From Hyphomicrobiales bacterium (lineage in GTDB: Bacteria; Pseudomonadota; Alphaproteobacteria; Rhizobiales; Beijerinckiaceae): a DNA stretch of 34,515 nt. This document shows positions 1-7,590 of this stretch, one piece after another. The position numbers and the translations under genes were made by a program. Within the stretch, counting starts at the first letter, position 1. The number at the start of each line of letters is the position of its first letter. The stretch is from the NCBI GenBank assembly GCA_900470775.1, contig UCBZ01000025.1:1-34515 (forward strand), read 5' to 3'. Under the pieces are notes generated by a model, which ran no database searches, was not told where the DNA came from, and saw only the letters and a program-made list of their open reading frames with translations.

Positions 1-100
1 TTTCAACGACATCCGCCAATTGCTGACGTTCGCTCGCCGCCCGAAAGCGGACCTGAACACAGCGGTTACCGCGGGGATCCCTGCCCAAGGAACAACTCGG

Positions 101-700
101 TTAGGTTTCCGCCTTTGCTGCGGCTTCCTGCTCCATCTCGGCCATGTCCTGGAAACGGTCGGCGATGCGAGGATGCGCCCGGCCGCCATCGGACGCACCG
201 ATGGCTACCAGGATCTCGTCGGGCCCCGGGGCATCGGCGATCTGGAAATTCGCGGTGATGAAGTGCGAGCGCTTGCCGGTCTCACTTTTGTGAATCATCG
301 GCACGGAGAGGAGCGCGCCGGGGCCGACGCGGGTGTTGGTGAAGCTCAGGAAGGCCGTGCCGTTGGCGGCCTCGCGATACATGTTGCCGAAGCGCAGTGT
401 GTGGATTAGCGCCGAGCCGTGCTCGATCTCGCCATTGACGCCGACGGCGGCCGCCTTGCCATAGGCCTCGATGCGTTCGGACGGCATCACCGCGATGAGC
501 CGGCGGGTCATCTCGACGCCGAGCGGGGCGGCGAGGCGCAGGATTTCCGGCCTGAGATTCTCGACAAAGCCCTGCCCGGCCCAGGGATTTCGTAGGACGG
601 CCGCGACGACGACCATGGTGATCGGGCGCTCGGCAGCCTTGCCGCCCTCGATCATGGTCTCCTCGACGAATGTCGCGATCTTCCGAAGCCCGGTATCCAT
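101..700 (-). CDS. Amino acid synthesis family protein (PF06684, formerly DUF1185)
   Basis: A 199-residue protein read from ATG at 700 to TAA at 101. I recognise it as PF06684 from its overall pattern: an N-terminal MDTGLRKIATFVEE segment, GKAAERPITMVVVAAVLRNPW, and the conserved tail around FGNMYREA, FLSFTNTRVGPGALLSVPMIHK and SHFITANFQ. From memory, structures of this family show a chorismate-mutase-like variant fold, and the biochemical role is unproven. The frame stays open 53 codons further upstream, but that part is Arg/Ser-rich and unlike the family, so the internal ATG is chosen. The gene is divergent from the PucR-type regulator at 847, and the dyad at 768-786 lies between them, 75 nt from this start. 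I infer that it belongs to the same regulon as the monooxygenase operon. Its reaction there is unknown. Confidence 0.85.
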   Translation of the reverse strand: MDTGLRKIATFVEETMIEGGKAAERPITMVVVAAVLRNPWAGQGFVENLRPEILRLAAPLGVEMTRRLIAVMPSERIEAYGKAAAVGVNGEIEHGSALIHTLRFGNMYREAANGTAFLSFTNTRVGPGALLSVPMIHKSETGKRSHFITANFQIADAPGPDEILVAIGASDGGRAHPRIADRFQDMAEMEQEAAAKAET

Positions 701-767
701 CTGCGGTCTCGATCCAGCTTTGCGTTTCGACCGGGCGAGGCTAGCGGCGAGATGCAGCCACGGTCTT

Positions 768-786
768 CCTCCGCTTCGATGGAAGA
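768..786. promoter_or_regulatory. Candidate operator site 1 of the PucR-type regulator
   Basis: The 19-nt block CCTCCGCTTCGATGGAAGA recurs at 2686-2704 with 17 of 19 bases identical. With flanking bases it forms a dyad whose arms are TCTTCC (764-769) and GGAAGA (781-786), centred on base 775. The centre is 75 nt from the start of the PF06684 gene and 72 nt from the start of the regulator, so one site could control both divergent promoters. The assignment to this regulator is inference. Confidence 0.55.
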
Positions 787-846
787 TTCCCGTCTGTATC
801 TCGGCGATGCGCTGTAAGCTGAGCCAGGACGCGAAAGGCCTTCGGG

Positions 847-2652
847 ATGCCCGACCCAAAATCGCAGATGTGGTCGCTGCGCGAGGCCGCCAGCCAGATC
901 AACGCCGGCAGCGATCTCGCGCGGGTGCTGCATGATCTCACGCGCACGGCCTGCGAGCGCGGCAACTGGAGCATGGGCTCGATCATGGCGGTCGATATCG
1001 CGCATGGCTACGCCCATGTCGTGGTCCGCCACAACCCGACCCTGCTGCAGCGGCCGCTTGAGGATCGCTGGGAACTCGCGACGAGCCCGGCACAGGTTGC
1101 CCTGCAGCGCAGCGAGGCGGTCTATATCCGCGACGCGCGCGAAACCGTCGAGTTCCCTGGCTATCGTCGCGAGGCCTTCGAGCGCGATTATCGCTCGGTC
1201 CTGGTCCTGCCGATGACCAGCACCGACGCGCAGGGCCGGCCGATGGTGCTGAGCCTGACCTCGCATGTCGTGCGGGACGTCTCCGAGGACGATCTCGCCT
1301 TCATGAACGTCATCGTGCATCTCGGCGCCATCGCGGTCGAACGCGAGCACCGCCACCGGGCGCAGCAGGATGCCGCCGAGGAGTTGCGTCGCGCCCTGCT
1401 GGCGCAGGGCATGCTGCTGCAGGAGGTCTTGTCGGGCGGGTCGAGCGAGGCGCTGGCGGCGATGCTTGGGGATCTGCTCGGCCAGCCCGTGCTGATCGTG
1501 GATTTCTCCGCCAACACGGTGCTTGCCACCGCATCGCCGAGCCCGGCCGACTATGATGATAGCGCGTGGAAACAGGCAGCAAGCGGCCCGCTCGCCGACC
1601 AGATCATGTCGGCCGCGCGCGAGGCCGTCGCGCGCGATGTCAGTGCGATGCCGGCGATGCGCCTGGACGATGGCGGGCAGCGCCTGACCCTGCACAGCCG
1701 GATCGAGCCCCTCAGCGTCGATGGCGAGGCGGTCGGCGCGCTGATGATTTTCGGCGAGGCGGGCGGCGGCGATCTGCACAAGCTGCTGCTCGAAAGCGCC
1801 AAGTTCGCGCTCAGCGTGCAGATGATGCGCAGCGTCATCCGCTTCCGTTTCGAGACGCGGACCTTGACCGAGCTGTTCTTCGAGATCGTCGAGCGGCGCT
1901 GGCGCGATGCTCAGGACGCGCTGCATCGCGCCCGGCGCCTGGGCCTGCAGCTATCCAGCGCGACCGGCATGGTCGTGGTCGATTTCTCTGACATGGCCCA
2001 GCGCGCGCGCGACGTCTCGAACGAGTGCCATCACGCCGTACTGCGCCTGCTTCGGCAGCAGAGCGTGCCGGGGCATGTCATCGCGGTCGGCAGCGGGCTG
2101 GTCTGCCTGTTTCCGCGGGAGACCGCGGCCGATCAGGCGCGCATCGCGCGGGTGGCGCGTCGCATCGCCGAGATCCTGCGGCATAGCTTCGACCGCGAGC
2201 CGATCGTCGTCATAGGAGGCGCCTGCAACGGGCTTGAAGACTATCCGGTCGAATGGGAGCGGTGCTGGCGGATGATCCGGATCGCGCGCGCCTTCGGCCG
2301 TTCGGGCGCGTTGTCGGCGCCGGATTTCGGGCCGTTGCCGATGCTGATCGGCGCCGCCGACGCCGGCGAGGTCCGCAACTTCGTCGAAGGCTCGATCGGC
2401 GCCGTCGTCGCGCATGACCGCGCCAACGACACCCCCTATCTGGAGACGCTGGCTGCATTCGTGCGCGCCGGCTGCCGCAGCCAGCTCTGCGCCGATGCGA
2501 TGGGCCTGCATGTCACCACGCTGCGCTACCGCCTGTCGCGGATCACCGAGCTCTTCGGCGTCGAGGTCGACACGCCAGAGCGCCGCTTTGCCGTCGAGCT
2601 CGCGCTGAAACTGCACGGGCTAATCGAGAACAGCCCGTCTCGCCCGGCCTGA
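847..2652 (+). CDS. PucR/CdaR-family transcriptional regulator with N-terminal GAF domain
   Basis: A 601-residue cytoplasmic regulator. Residues about 15-165 look like a GAF sensor domain (RVLHDLTRTACERGNWSMGS near its start, RSVLVLPM in the core). A helical linker rich in Arg, Glu and Ala follows, then a CdaR/GGDEF-like middle domain at about 290-450. The C-terminal PucR helix-turn-helix covers about 535-595, with the hallmark LHVTTLRYRLSRITELFGV followed by RRFAVELALKLH. The family usually activates catabolic operons in response to small molecules. The chosen ATG has only a weak purine stretch ahead (GCGAAAGG); Met8 at 868 is an alternative. The likely targets are the divergent PF06684 gene and the monooxygenase/betaine-importer operon starting 110 nt downstream, because both are preceded by the same dyad. 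The effector is unknown; an N-methylpyridinium betaine would fit the operon. Confidence 0.9.
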   Translation: MPDPKSQMWSLREAASQINAGSDLARVLHDLTRTACERGNWSMGSIMAVDIAHGYAHVVVRHNPTLLQRPLEDRWELATSPAQVALQRSEAVYIRDARETVEFPGYRREAFERDYRSVLVLPMTSTDAQGRPMVLSLTSHVVRDVSEDDLAFMNVIVHLGAIAVEREHRHRAQQDAAEELRRALLAQGMLLQEVLSGGSSEALAAMLGDLLGQPVLIVDFSANTVLATASPSPADYDDSAWKQAASGPLADQIMSAAREAVARDVSAMPAMRLDDGGQRLTLHSRIEPLSVDGEAVGALMIFGEAGGGDLHKLLLESAKFALSVQMMRSVIRFRFETRTLTELFFEIVERRWRDAQDALHRARRLGLQLSSATGMVVVDFSDMAQRARDVSNECHHAVLRLLRQQSVPGHVIAVGSGLVCLFPRETAADQARIARVARRIAEILRHSFDREPIVVIGGACNGLEDYPVEWERCWRMIRIARAFGRSGALSAPDFGPLPMLIGAADAGEVRNFVEGSIGAVVAHDRANDTPYLETLAAFVRAGCRSQLCADAMGLHVTTLRYRLSRITELFGVEVDTPERRFAVELALKLHGLIENSPSRPA

Positions 2653-2685
2653 CCCAGCCTTCGACGGATTCTTTCGTGCTGCAAT

Positions 2686-2704
2686 CCTCCGCTTCGGAGG
2701 AAGA
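2686..2704. promoter_or_regulatory. Candidate operator site 2, upstream of the monooxygenase operon
   Basis: CCTCCGCTTCGGAGGAAGA matches site 1 (768-786) at 17 of 19 positions. It contains a perfect dyad, TCCTCCG-CTT-CGGAGGA (2685-2701), centred on base 2693, the same base of the motif on which site 1 is centred. The centre is 70 nt before the flavin reductase ATG. The hairpin could be taken for a terminator of the regulator gene, but no T run follows it, and the copy at site 1 lies ahead of promoters, so an operator is the better reading. Confidence 0.55.
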
Positions 2705-2762
2705 ACTGGGCTGCCGCCCTGCCTAGCCTTCATCCTGTTGTCATCGACCGCGGGACGAGCAA

Positions 2763-3743
2763 ATGCTGGCACCGGCCATCCCACAGAGCACGCCTGTCGA
2801 TCCCATCGCTTTGCGGCGAGCTTTCGGCACGTTCCTGACGGGCGTCACCGTCATCACCACCCATGATGTCGAAGGCCGCCCGCGCGGCATGACCGCCAAC
2901 TCCTTCTCGTCGGTCTCGCTCGACCCGCCCTTGCTGCTGGTCTGCGTCGGCAAGGGTGCCGCGAGCTTCGAGGCCTTCAACAGCACGGATTCCTTCGCAG
3001 TCAACCTGCTCGACGCCGGCCAGACCGAGCTGTCGAACCTGTTCGCCTCCAAGGCCGCCGACAAGTTCGCCAGCGTTAGCCACGACCGGATCCATACCGG
3101 CGCGCCGGTCCTGACGGAGTGCATGACCTGGTTCGACTGCACGGTTTACAACCGCATCGACGCCGGCGACCACATCATCCTGCTGGGCGAGGTGCAGGCC
3201 TTCGGCACCAGCCCATCGGCGCCGCTCGGGTTCTGCCGTGGGCGCTATGCGGCGGTGAAGGACCCGCTGCCGCCGGACTGGCTCGCATCGTCGGGCATGA
3301 TCAACGGCTACCTGATCGAGGCCGATGGCGATCTCCTGCTCGCCGCCAATGGCAAGGGCGGCTGGACCCTGCCGAGCACGCCGCGCCGTATCGTCGATGG
3401 CCGGCTTGCGCTCGCCGGCGCCGAGTCGCTGACGCTGCTGCCCGACGACACCTTCCTCTATTCGGTCTTCGATGTCTCCGACGGCGACCCAGGCTATCTG
3501 ATCTACCGGGCGCGGCTGGCACAGGAAGCCAAAGGCCTGACCCTGCCCCCGGGCCTGCGGTTCTTCAGCATGGAGGACCTGCCCTATGGCGAGATTCCGG
3601 TCCGCGAAATCCGCACCATGCTGAAGCGCTATGTCCGCGAAAGCGCGAGCCGGCGCTTCGGCATCTTCGTCGCCTCCGGCGATGGCGGGCGCCTGGCGAT
3701 GGTCGACGAGGCCCAGCCCTGGGCCCAGGTCCCGCAACTCTAA
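2763..3743 (+). CDS. Flavin reductase with extra C-terminal Nudix-like domain (TgnB-like)
   Basis: 326 residues. Residues about 15-165 form a flavin reductase-like split-barrel domain of the HpaC/NtaB type: LRRAFGTFLTGVTVITTHD, RGMTANSFSSVSLDPPLLLVCV, DSFAVNLLDAGQTELSNLFA. Such proteins use NAD(P)H to supply reduced flavin to a partner monooxygenase, here most likely the luciferase-like protein at 5306. About 150 further residues follow (GYLIEADGDLLLAANGKGG, then WTLPSTPRRIVDG), with a Nudix-like look but no recognisable catalytic Nudix box (GX5EX7REUXEEXGU). Typical reductases of this family have 160-190 residues, so this is a two-domain protein. It is the first gene of the operon and lies 70 nt after operator-like site 2. 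Beside an ALDH, a luciferase-like oxygenase and a hydrolase, it fits TgnB of trigonelline degradation. Flavin reductase activity is well supported; the pathway name is inference. Confidence 0.88.
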   Translation: MLAPAIPQSTPVDPIALRRAFGTFLTGVTVITTHDVEGRPRGMTANSFSSVSLDPPLLLVCVGKGAASFEAFNSTDSFAVNLLDAGQTELSNLFASKAADKFASVSHDRIHTGAPVLTECMTWFDCTVYNRIDAGDHIILLGEVQAFGTSPSAPLGFCRGRYAAVKDPLPPDWLASSGMINGYLIEADGDLLLAANGKGGWTLPSTPRRIVDGRLALAGAESLTLLPDDTFLYSVFDVSDGDPGYLIYRARLAQEAKGLTLPPGLRFFSMEDLPYGEIPVREIRTMLKRYVRESASRRFGIFVASGDGGRLAMVDEAQPWAQVPQL

Positions 3744-3760
3744 AAGGCTACCGGCTCACG

Positions 3761-5272
3761 ATGAAAACGACGGTTGAAAGCTTGCAAGGGTCGCGTCAGG
3801 ACCTCTTCATCGACGGGCGCTTCGTCGCGCCGAACAGCGGCGTCTATGTCCCGAGCTACGACCCGACGACAGCCGAGCCCTGGTACGAATTCGCGCAAGG
3901 CGATGCCGATGATGTCGATGCCGCAGTGGTTTCTGCGCGCGCGGCGCTGGTCAATCCGGCCTGGCGGCGGCTGACCCAGACGGATCGCGGCAAGCTGGTG
4001 CGCCGGCTCGCCGACCTGATGCTCGCCCATGCCGACGAGCTGGCGATGATCGAGTGCCGCGACAACGGCAAGCTGCTCAAGGAAATGCGGGCCCAGATGC
4101 GGGCCATCCCCGATTCCTACCTCTATTTCGCAGGGATGGCCGACAAGCTCCAGGGCGACACGATCCCAGTCAACAAGCTCGACACGCTGAACTTCAACCT
4201 GCGCGAGCCGATCGGCGTGGTCGCGATGATAATCCCGTGGAACTCGCCGTTGATGATGCTGACCGGCACGCTGGCGCCATGCCTGGCGATCGGCAACACC
4301 ATCGTGATCAAGCCGTCCGAGCACGCCACGGCATCGACGTTGGCGCTGGCGGAACTGGCGATCGAAGCCGGCATTCCGCCGGGTGTCATCAATGTCGTGA
4401 CCGGCGACGGCGCGACAACCGGCGAGGCGCTGACCCGGCATCCCGGCATTGCGAAATATGTCTTCACCGGCAGCACCGCGACTGGCCGGCGGATCGCCGC
4501 CAATGCCGCAGCTAATCTCGTGCCCTGTCAGATGGAACTCGGCGGCAAGTCGCCCCATGTCGTCTTCGCCGATGTCGACATCGAGAAGGCCGTGAACGGC
4601 GTCGTCTCCGGCGTCTTCGCCGCCGCCGGCCAGACCTGCGTCGCCGGCTCACGCTGCTTCGTCGAGGCTGCGATCTATCCGCGTTTCATCGAGGCGCTGG
4701 TCGAACGCACGCGGCGCATCAAGGTCGGCCATCCGCAGAATGACGACACCGATATCGGCCCGCTGGCGCTGTCGGCGCAACTGGCCAAGGTCGAGGACTA
4801 TGTCGCCTCGGGCGTGCGCGAAGGCGCCAAGATCGCCGCCGGCGGTCGCAAGCCGCAAGACGAGGCCCTGGCGCACGGCTGGTATTTCGAGCCAACGGTG
4901 ATCACTGAGGCCAGCAACCAGATGCGCTTCATGCGCGAGGAGATCTTCGGCCCCGTCGTCGGCGTCGTGCCGTTCTCGAGCGAGGACGAGATGATCACGC
5001 TCGCCAATGACAGCGAATATGGGTTGGCGTCGGGGATCTGGACGCAAAACATCGACCGGGCGATGCGCTTCGCCCGCAATGTCGAGGCCGGCACCGTCTG
5101 GATCAACACCTACCGTTCCGCCGCCTACATGTCCGCCAATGGCGGCACCAAGAAGAGCGGTTATGGCCGCCGTGGCGGGTTCGAGGTGATGCGCGAATTC
5201 TCGAAGCTGAAGAACGTCGTCATCGATTACTCGGGCGCCATGCAGGACCCGTTCGTGATCCGCCTGCGCTGA
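3761..5272 (+). CDS. NAD(P)-dependent aldehyde dehydrogenase (TgnC-like)
   Basis: A 503-residue complete ALDH-superfamily protein. The oxyanion-hole Asn is in IIPWNSPLMML (Asn161), the general base Glu in MELGGKSPH (Glu259), and the nucleophile Cys in GQTCVAGSR (Cys293); the C-terminal MREEIFGPVVGV and KSGYGRRGG motifs are also present. The open frame extends far upstream into the flavin reductase gene, but only the ATG at 3761 leaves the reductase intact and gives the usual ALDH N-terminus (LFIDGRFV). The start lies 17 nt after the reductase stop, with a weak AAAAGG ahead. It oxidises an aldehyde or lactol to the acid. In the trigonelline pathway the equivalent enzyme, TgnC, oxidises the ring-opened N-methylformamido product. 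The exact substrate cannot be told from sequence. Confidence 0.93.
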   Translation: MKTTVESLQGSRQDLFIDGRFVAPNSGVYVPSYDPTTAEPWYEFAQGDADDVDAAVVSARAALVNPAWRRLTQTDRGKLVRRLADLMLAHADELAMIECRDNGKLLKEMRAQMRAIPDSYLYFAGMADKLQGDTIPVNKLDTLNFNLREPIGVVAMIIPWNSPLMMLTGTLAPCLAIGNTIVIKPSEHATASTLALAELAIEAGIPPGVINVVTGDGATTGEALTRHPGIAKYVFTGSTATGRRIAANAAANLVPCQMELGGKSPHVVFADVDIEKAVNGVVSGVFAAAGQTCVAGSRCFVEAAIYPRFIEALVERTRRIKVGHPQNDDTDIGPLALSAQLAKVEDYVASGVREGAKIAAGGRKPQDEALAHGWYFEPTVITEASNQMRFMREEIFGPVVGVVPFSSEDEMITLANDSEYGLASGIWTQNIDRAMRFARNVEAGTVWINTYRSAAYMSANGGTKKSGYGRRGGFEVMREFSKLKNVVIDYSGAMQDPFVIRLR

Positions 5273-5305
5273 TCAAAAGCAAGAAACGAAGAACCGGAGA
5301 CCGTC

Positions 5306-6394
5306 ATGAAATTTGCCGTCGCGATCAGCATGGAGCGATTTTCGCCAGAGGATTCGATGGCCGATGCGATGGCCAATATGCGCGCGCTCGCCCGCATCGC
5401 CGATGAGGGCGGCTTCGAGACGCTGTGGACCTCCGAGCACCACACCATCGAATGCACGATCTCGCCCAACCCCTTTACCGTCCTGACCTGGCTGGCGCAG
5501 CACACCGACCGGATCAGGCTCGGCACGGCGACGCTGGCGGCGCCCTACTGGTCGCCGATCCGGCTCGCGGGCGAGGCAGCGCTCTGCGACCACCTGACCG
5601 GCGGACGGCTCGAATTCGGCATCGCGCGCGGCGCCTATCAATATGAGTTCGACCGCATGGCCGGCGGCATCCCGCAGCAGGAGGGCGTCGGCTACATGAA
5701 GGAGCTCGTCCCGGCGGTGCAGAAGCTCTGGGCCGGCGACTACGCCCATGACGGGCATTACTGGAAGTTCCCGGTCGCGACCTCGGTGCCCAAGCCGCTG
5801 CAGCAGCCGCATCCTGCGATCTGGGTCGCGGCGCGCGATCCAGGCACCTTCGACTGGGCCGTCGGCGTCGGCGCCAACATCCTGTCGACGCCGCTGTCCT
5901 CGCCCCCGGCCGAGGTCGGCGTGCTCGGCGAGAAGTTCCGCAAGGCTGTGGCCGACCATCCCGAGCGCCCCCGCCCCCGCTTCATGATGCAGCGCCGGAC
6001 CTGCCTCTACGACCGCGCCGACGACTGGGAGGCCCCGGTACGTCACAGCGTCGATTACGGGCGCTATTTCGAGAACTTGATGCAGAACATCGGCACCGTC
6101 ACAAATGGTTTCCCCGAAGCCGTGCCGTTCGAGGCCGTCGCCAACCGCGCCAATTACGACCCCGCCGCGATGCGCGACAACCTAATGTTCGGCACGCCTG
6201 ACCAGATCATCGAGAAACTGCAGGTCTATGAGGATGCCGGCGTCGACCAGTTCTCGCTCGGCCTGTCCTTCAACCTGCCCTTCGCGATGCAGGTGAAGAC
6301 GCTGCGGCTGTTCATCGACGAGGTCATGCCGCATTTCGCCGCTCGCGAACGCGACGCAATCCCGGCGCCTCGCCTCACCGCCGTTGGGCGCTGA
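5306..6394 (+). CDS. Luciferase-like (LLM class) flavin-dependent monooxygenase (TgnA-like)
   Basis: A 362-residue bacterial luciferase-superfamily protein. Family features are the strand-turn MKFAVAISMERFSPEDS, the loop TLWTSEHHTIECTISPNP (the EHH flavin-site motif), IRLGTATLAAPYWSPIRLAGEA, and the LTGGRLEFGIARGAYQYEF segment. Members bind reduced FMN supplied by a separate reductase and insert one oxygen atom into the substrate. GGAG at 5296-5299 is a suitable ribosome binding site. The gene is 33 nt after the ALDH and 3 nt before the hydrolase. Together with the reductase at 2763 it would make a two-component monooxygenase. The neighbourhood suggests pyridinium ring opening as done by TgnA, but alkyl-sulfonate or other heterocycle oxygenation cannot be excluded. 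Confidence 0.9.
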   Translation: MKFAVAISMERFSPEDSMADAMANMRALARIADEGGFETLWTSEHHTIECTISPNPFTVLTWLAQHTDRIRLGTATLAAPYWSPIRLAGEAALCDHLTGGRLEFGIARGAYQYEFDRMAGGIPQQEGVGYMKELVPAVQKLWAGDYAHDGHYWKFPVATSVPKPLQQPHPAIWVAARDPGTFDWAVGVGANILSTPLSSPPAEVGVLGEKFRKAVADHPERPRPRFMMQRRTCLYDRADDWEAPVRHSVDYGRYFENLMQNIGTVTNGFPEAVPFEAVANRANYDPAAMRDNLMFGTPDQIIEKLQVYEDAGVDQFSLGLSFNLPFAMQVKTLRLFIDEVMPHFAARERDAIPAPRLTAVGR

Positions 6395-6397
6395 GAG

Positions 6398-7240
6398 ATG
6401 GCGACCGCGACACGCGACAGTGTCACCTCGCAAGCCGGCATGTTCGCGCGCGGCGAGGTGCTGCTGAACTACCGCCTGGCGGGTAACGGACCGCGACCGC
6501 TCGTCTGCATCCACGGCGTCGGCTCCTATCTCGAAGCATGGGACGGCGTGGTCGAAAGGCTGTCGGACGACTTCAGGATCCTGACCTTCGATCTGCGCGG
6601 ACATGGCCATTCGTCGCGGGTGAAGGGACGCTACGAGATCGACGATTTCGTCGATGACGTGCTCGCCCTCGCCGATCATGCGAGCTTCGAGGATTTCGAC
6701 CTTGCCGGCTTTTCTCTCGGCGGCCTGATCGCGCAGCGTCTTGCGCTGGCCTATCCGCAGCGCCTGCGCCGGCTCGTGCTGCTGTCGACCGTCGCGGGCC
6801 GCCTGCCCGAGGAGCGCGAGCGCGTCCTGGCAAGGCTGGCCGCGCTCCAAGCCGGCGATCGCGGCTCGCACTACGACGCCTCGCTGTCGCGCTGGCTGAC
6901 CGAAGACTTCCAGGCGCGCAACCCCGAGCTGATCGCGCAGCTGCGGCAACGCAATGCGGAGAACGATCCCGATTGCTACGCCTCCGCCTATCGCGTCCTG
7001 GCCGAGACCGATTTCGGCGGGCTGATCGATCAGATCCGCAAGCCCACCCTGATCGCGACGGGCGAGCACGACCAGGGCTCGAATCCGCGCATGGCGCTCT
7101 ACATGCACGAGCGCATTGCGGGCTCACGTCTGCACATCTTGCCGGACCTGCGCCATTCGCTGCTGAACGAGGCGCCCGCCCAGGTTGCGGCGCTGATGCG
7201 CGAATTCCTGATCGATGAAGCAGATCGGCGCACGCGATGA
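6398..7240 (+). CDS. Alpha/beta-hydrolase fold enzyme (TgnD-like)
   Basis: A 280-residue alpha/beta hydrolase. The nucleophile elbow is AGFSLGGLIA with Ser106. The oxyanion region is CIHGVGSYLEAWDGVV. The likely acid is Asp225 in TGEHDQGSN, and the general base is His253 in DLRHSLLNEAP. The fold and size agree with the amide hydrolases that act on ring-opened pyridine derivatives, such as E-2-(acetamidomethylene)succinate hydrolase of vitamin B6 breakdown and TgnD of trigonelline breakdown. It follows the monooxygenase by 3 nt and overlaps the NIPSNAP gene by 4 nt (ATGA), so translation is probably coupled. Hydrolase activity is well supported; the substrate is inferred from context. Confidence 0.9.
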   Translation: MATATRDSVTSQAGMFARGEVLLNYRLAGNGPRPLVCIHGVGSYLEAWDGVVERLSDDFRILTFDLRGHGHSSRVKGRYEIDDFVDDVLALADHASFEDFDLAGFSLGGLIAQRLALAYPQRLRRLVLLSTVAGRLPEERERVLARLAALQAGDRGSHYDASLSRWLTEDFQARNPELIAQLRQRNAENDPDCYASAYRVLAETDFGGLIDQIRKPTLIATGEHDQGSNPRMALYMHERIAGSRLHILPDLRHSLLNEAPAQVAALMREFLIDEADRRTR

Positions 7241-7551
7241 TCGTCGAGGAACGCATCTACAAGATCCGCAACGGGCGGATGTCGCGCTATCTCCAGCTCG
7301 TGCGCGAGGAGGGGCTGGCGATCCAACAGCCGATCCTGGGCCGGCTGATCGGCTATTTCACCACCGAAATCGGCGTGCTGAGCCAGGTCACGCATATCTG
7401 GGCCTATGAGGATATGCAGGACCGAGCAAAACGGCGCCAGACGCTGGCGGAGGACCCGCGCTGGCAAGTTTTCCTGCCCAAGCTCGCCGAGAACATCGAG
7501 CAGGCCGAAAACCGCATCCTGCTGCCGACCGATTTCTCGCCGCTGCGCTGA
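7237..7551 (+). CDS. NIPSNAP family protein
   Basis: A 104-residue protein with the NIPSNAP ferredoxin-like pattern: an opening MIVEERIYKIRNG, a central LIGYFTTEIGVLSQVTHIWAYEDM and a closing RWQVFLPKLAENIEQAENRIL. Small bacterial members often sit in degradation operons beside oxygenases and probably form dimeric alpha-beta barrels; most have no assigned reaction. It overlaps the hydrolase gene by 4 nt and lies 39 nt ahead of the ATPase gene, so it is firmly within the operon. I infer an accessory or isomerase-like role in the pathway, but nothing in the sequence identifies a catalytic residue set. Confidence 0.85.
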   Translation: MIVEERIYKIRNGRMSRYLQLVREEGLAIQQPILGRLIGYFTTEIGVLSQVTHIWAYEDMQDRAKRRQTLAEDPRWQVFLPKLAENIEQAENRILLPTDFSPLR

Positions 7552-7590
7552 CGTCCGCCGCAACCGCAACTCGACAAGGGGGAGTGCTTG

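Noticed and set aside
20..409. A 129-codon frame at the left edge
   Set aside because: It is antisense to the PF06684 gene over most of its length and has no recognisable domain.
2685..2701. Hairpin read as a terminator of the PucR-type regulator gene
   Set aside because: No T run follows, and almost the same sequence occurs ahead of the divergent promoters at 768-786, so an operator role fits better. Termination as a side effect is not excluded.
2709..2722. GG-N10-GC spacing resembling a sigma-54 promoter before the flavin reductase
   Set aside because: The flanking bases do not match TGGCAC and TTGC, and no sigma-54 activator is nearby; the PucR-type regulator is not of that class.
3119..3760. 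Upstream extension of the aldehyde dehydrogenase frame, giving a 717-residue product
   Set aside because: The extension reads through the flavin reductase gene in the wrong frame and is low complexity; the ATG at 3761 gives a normal 503-residue ALDH.
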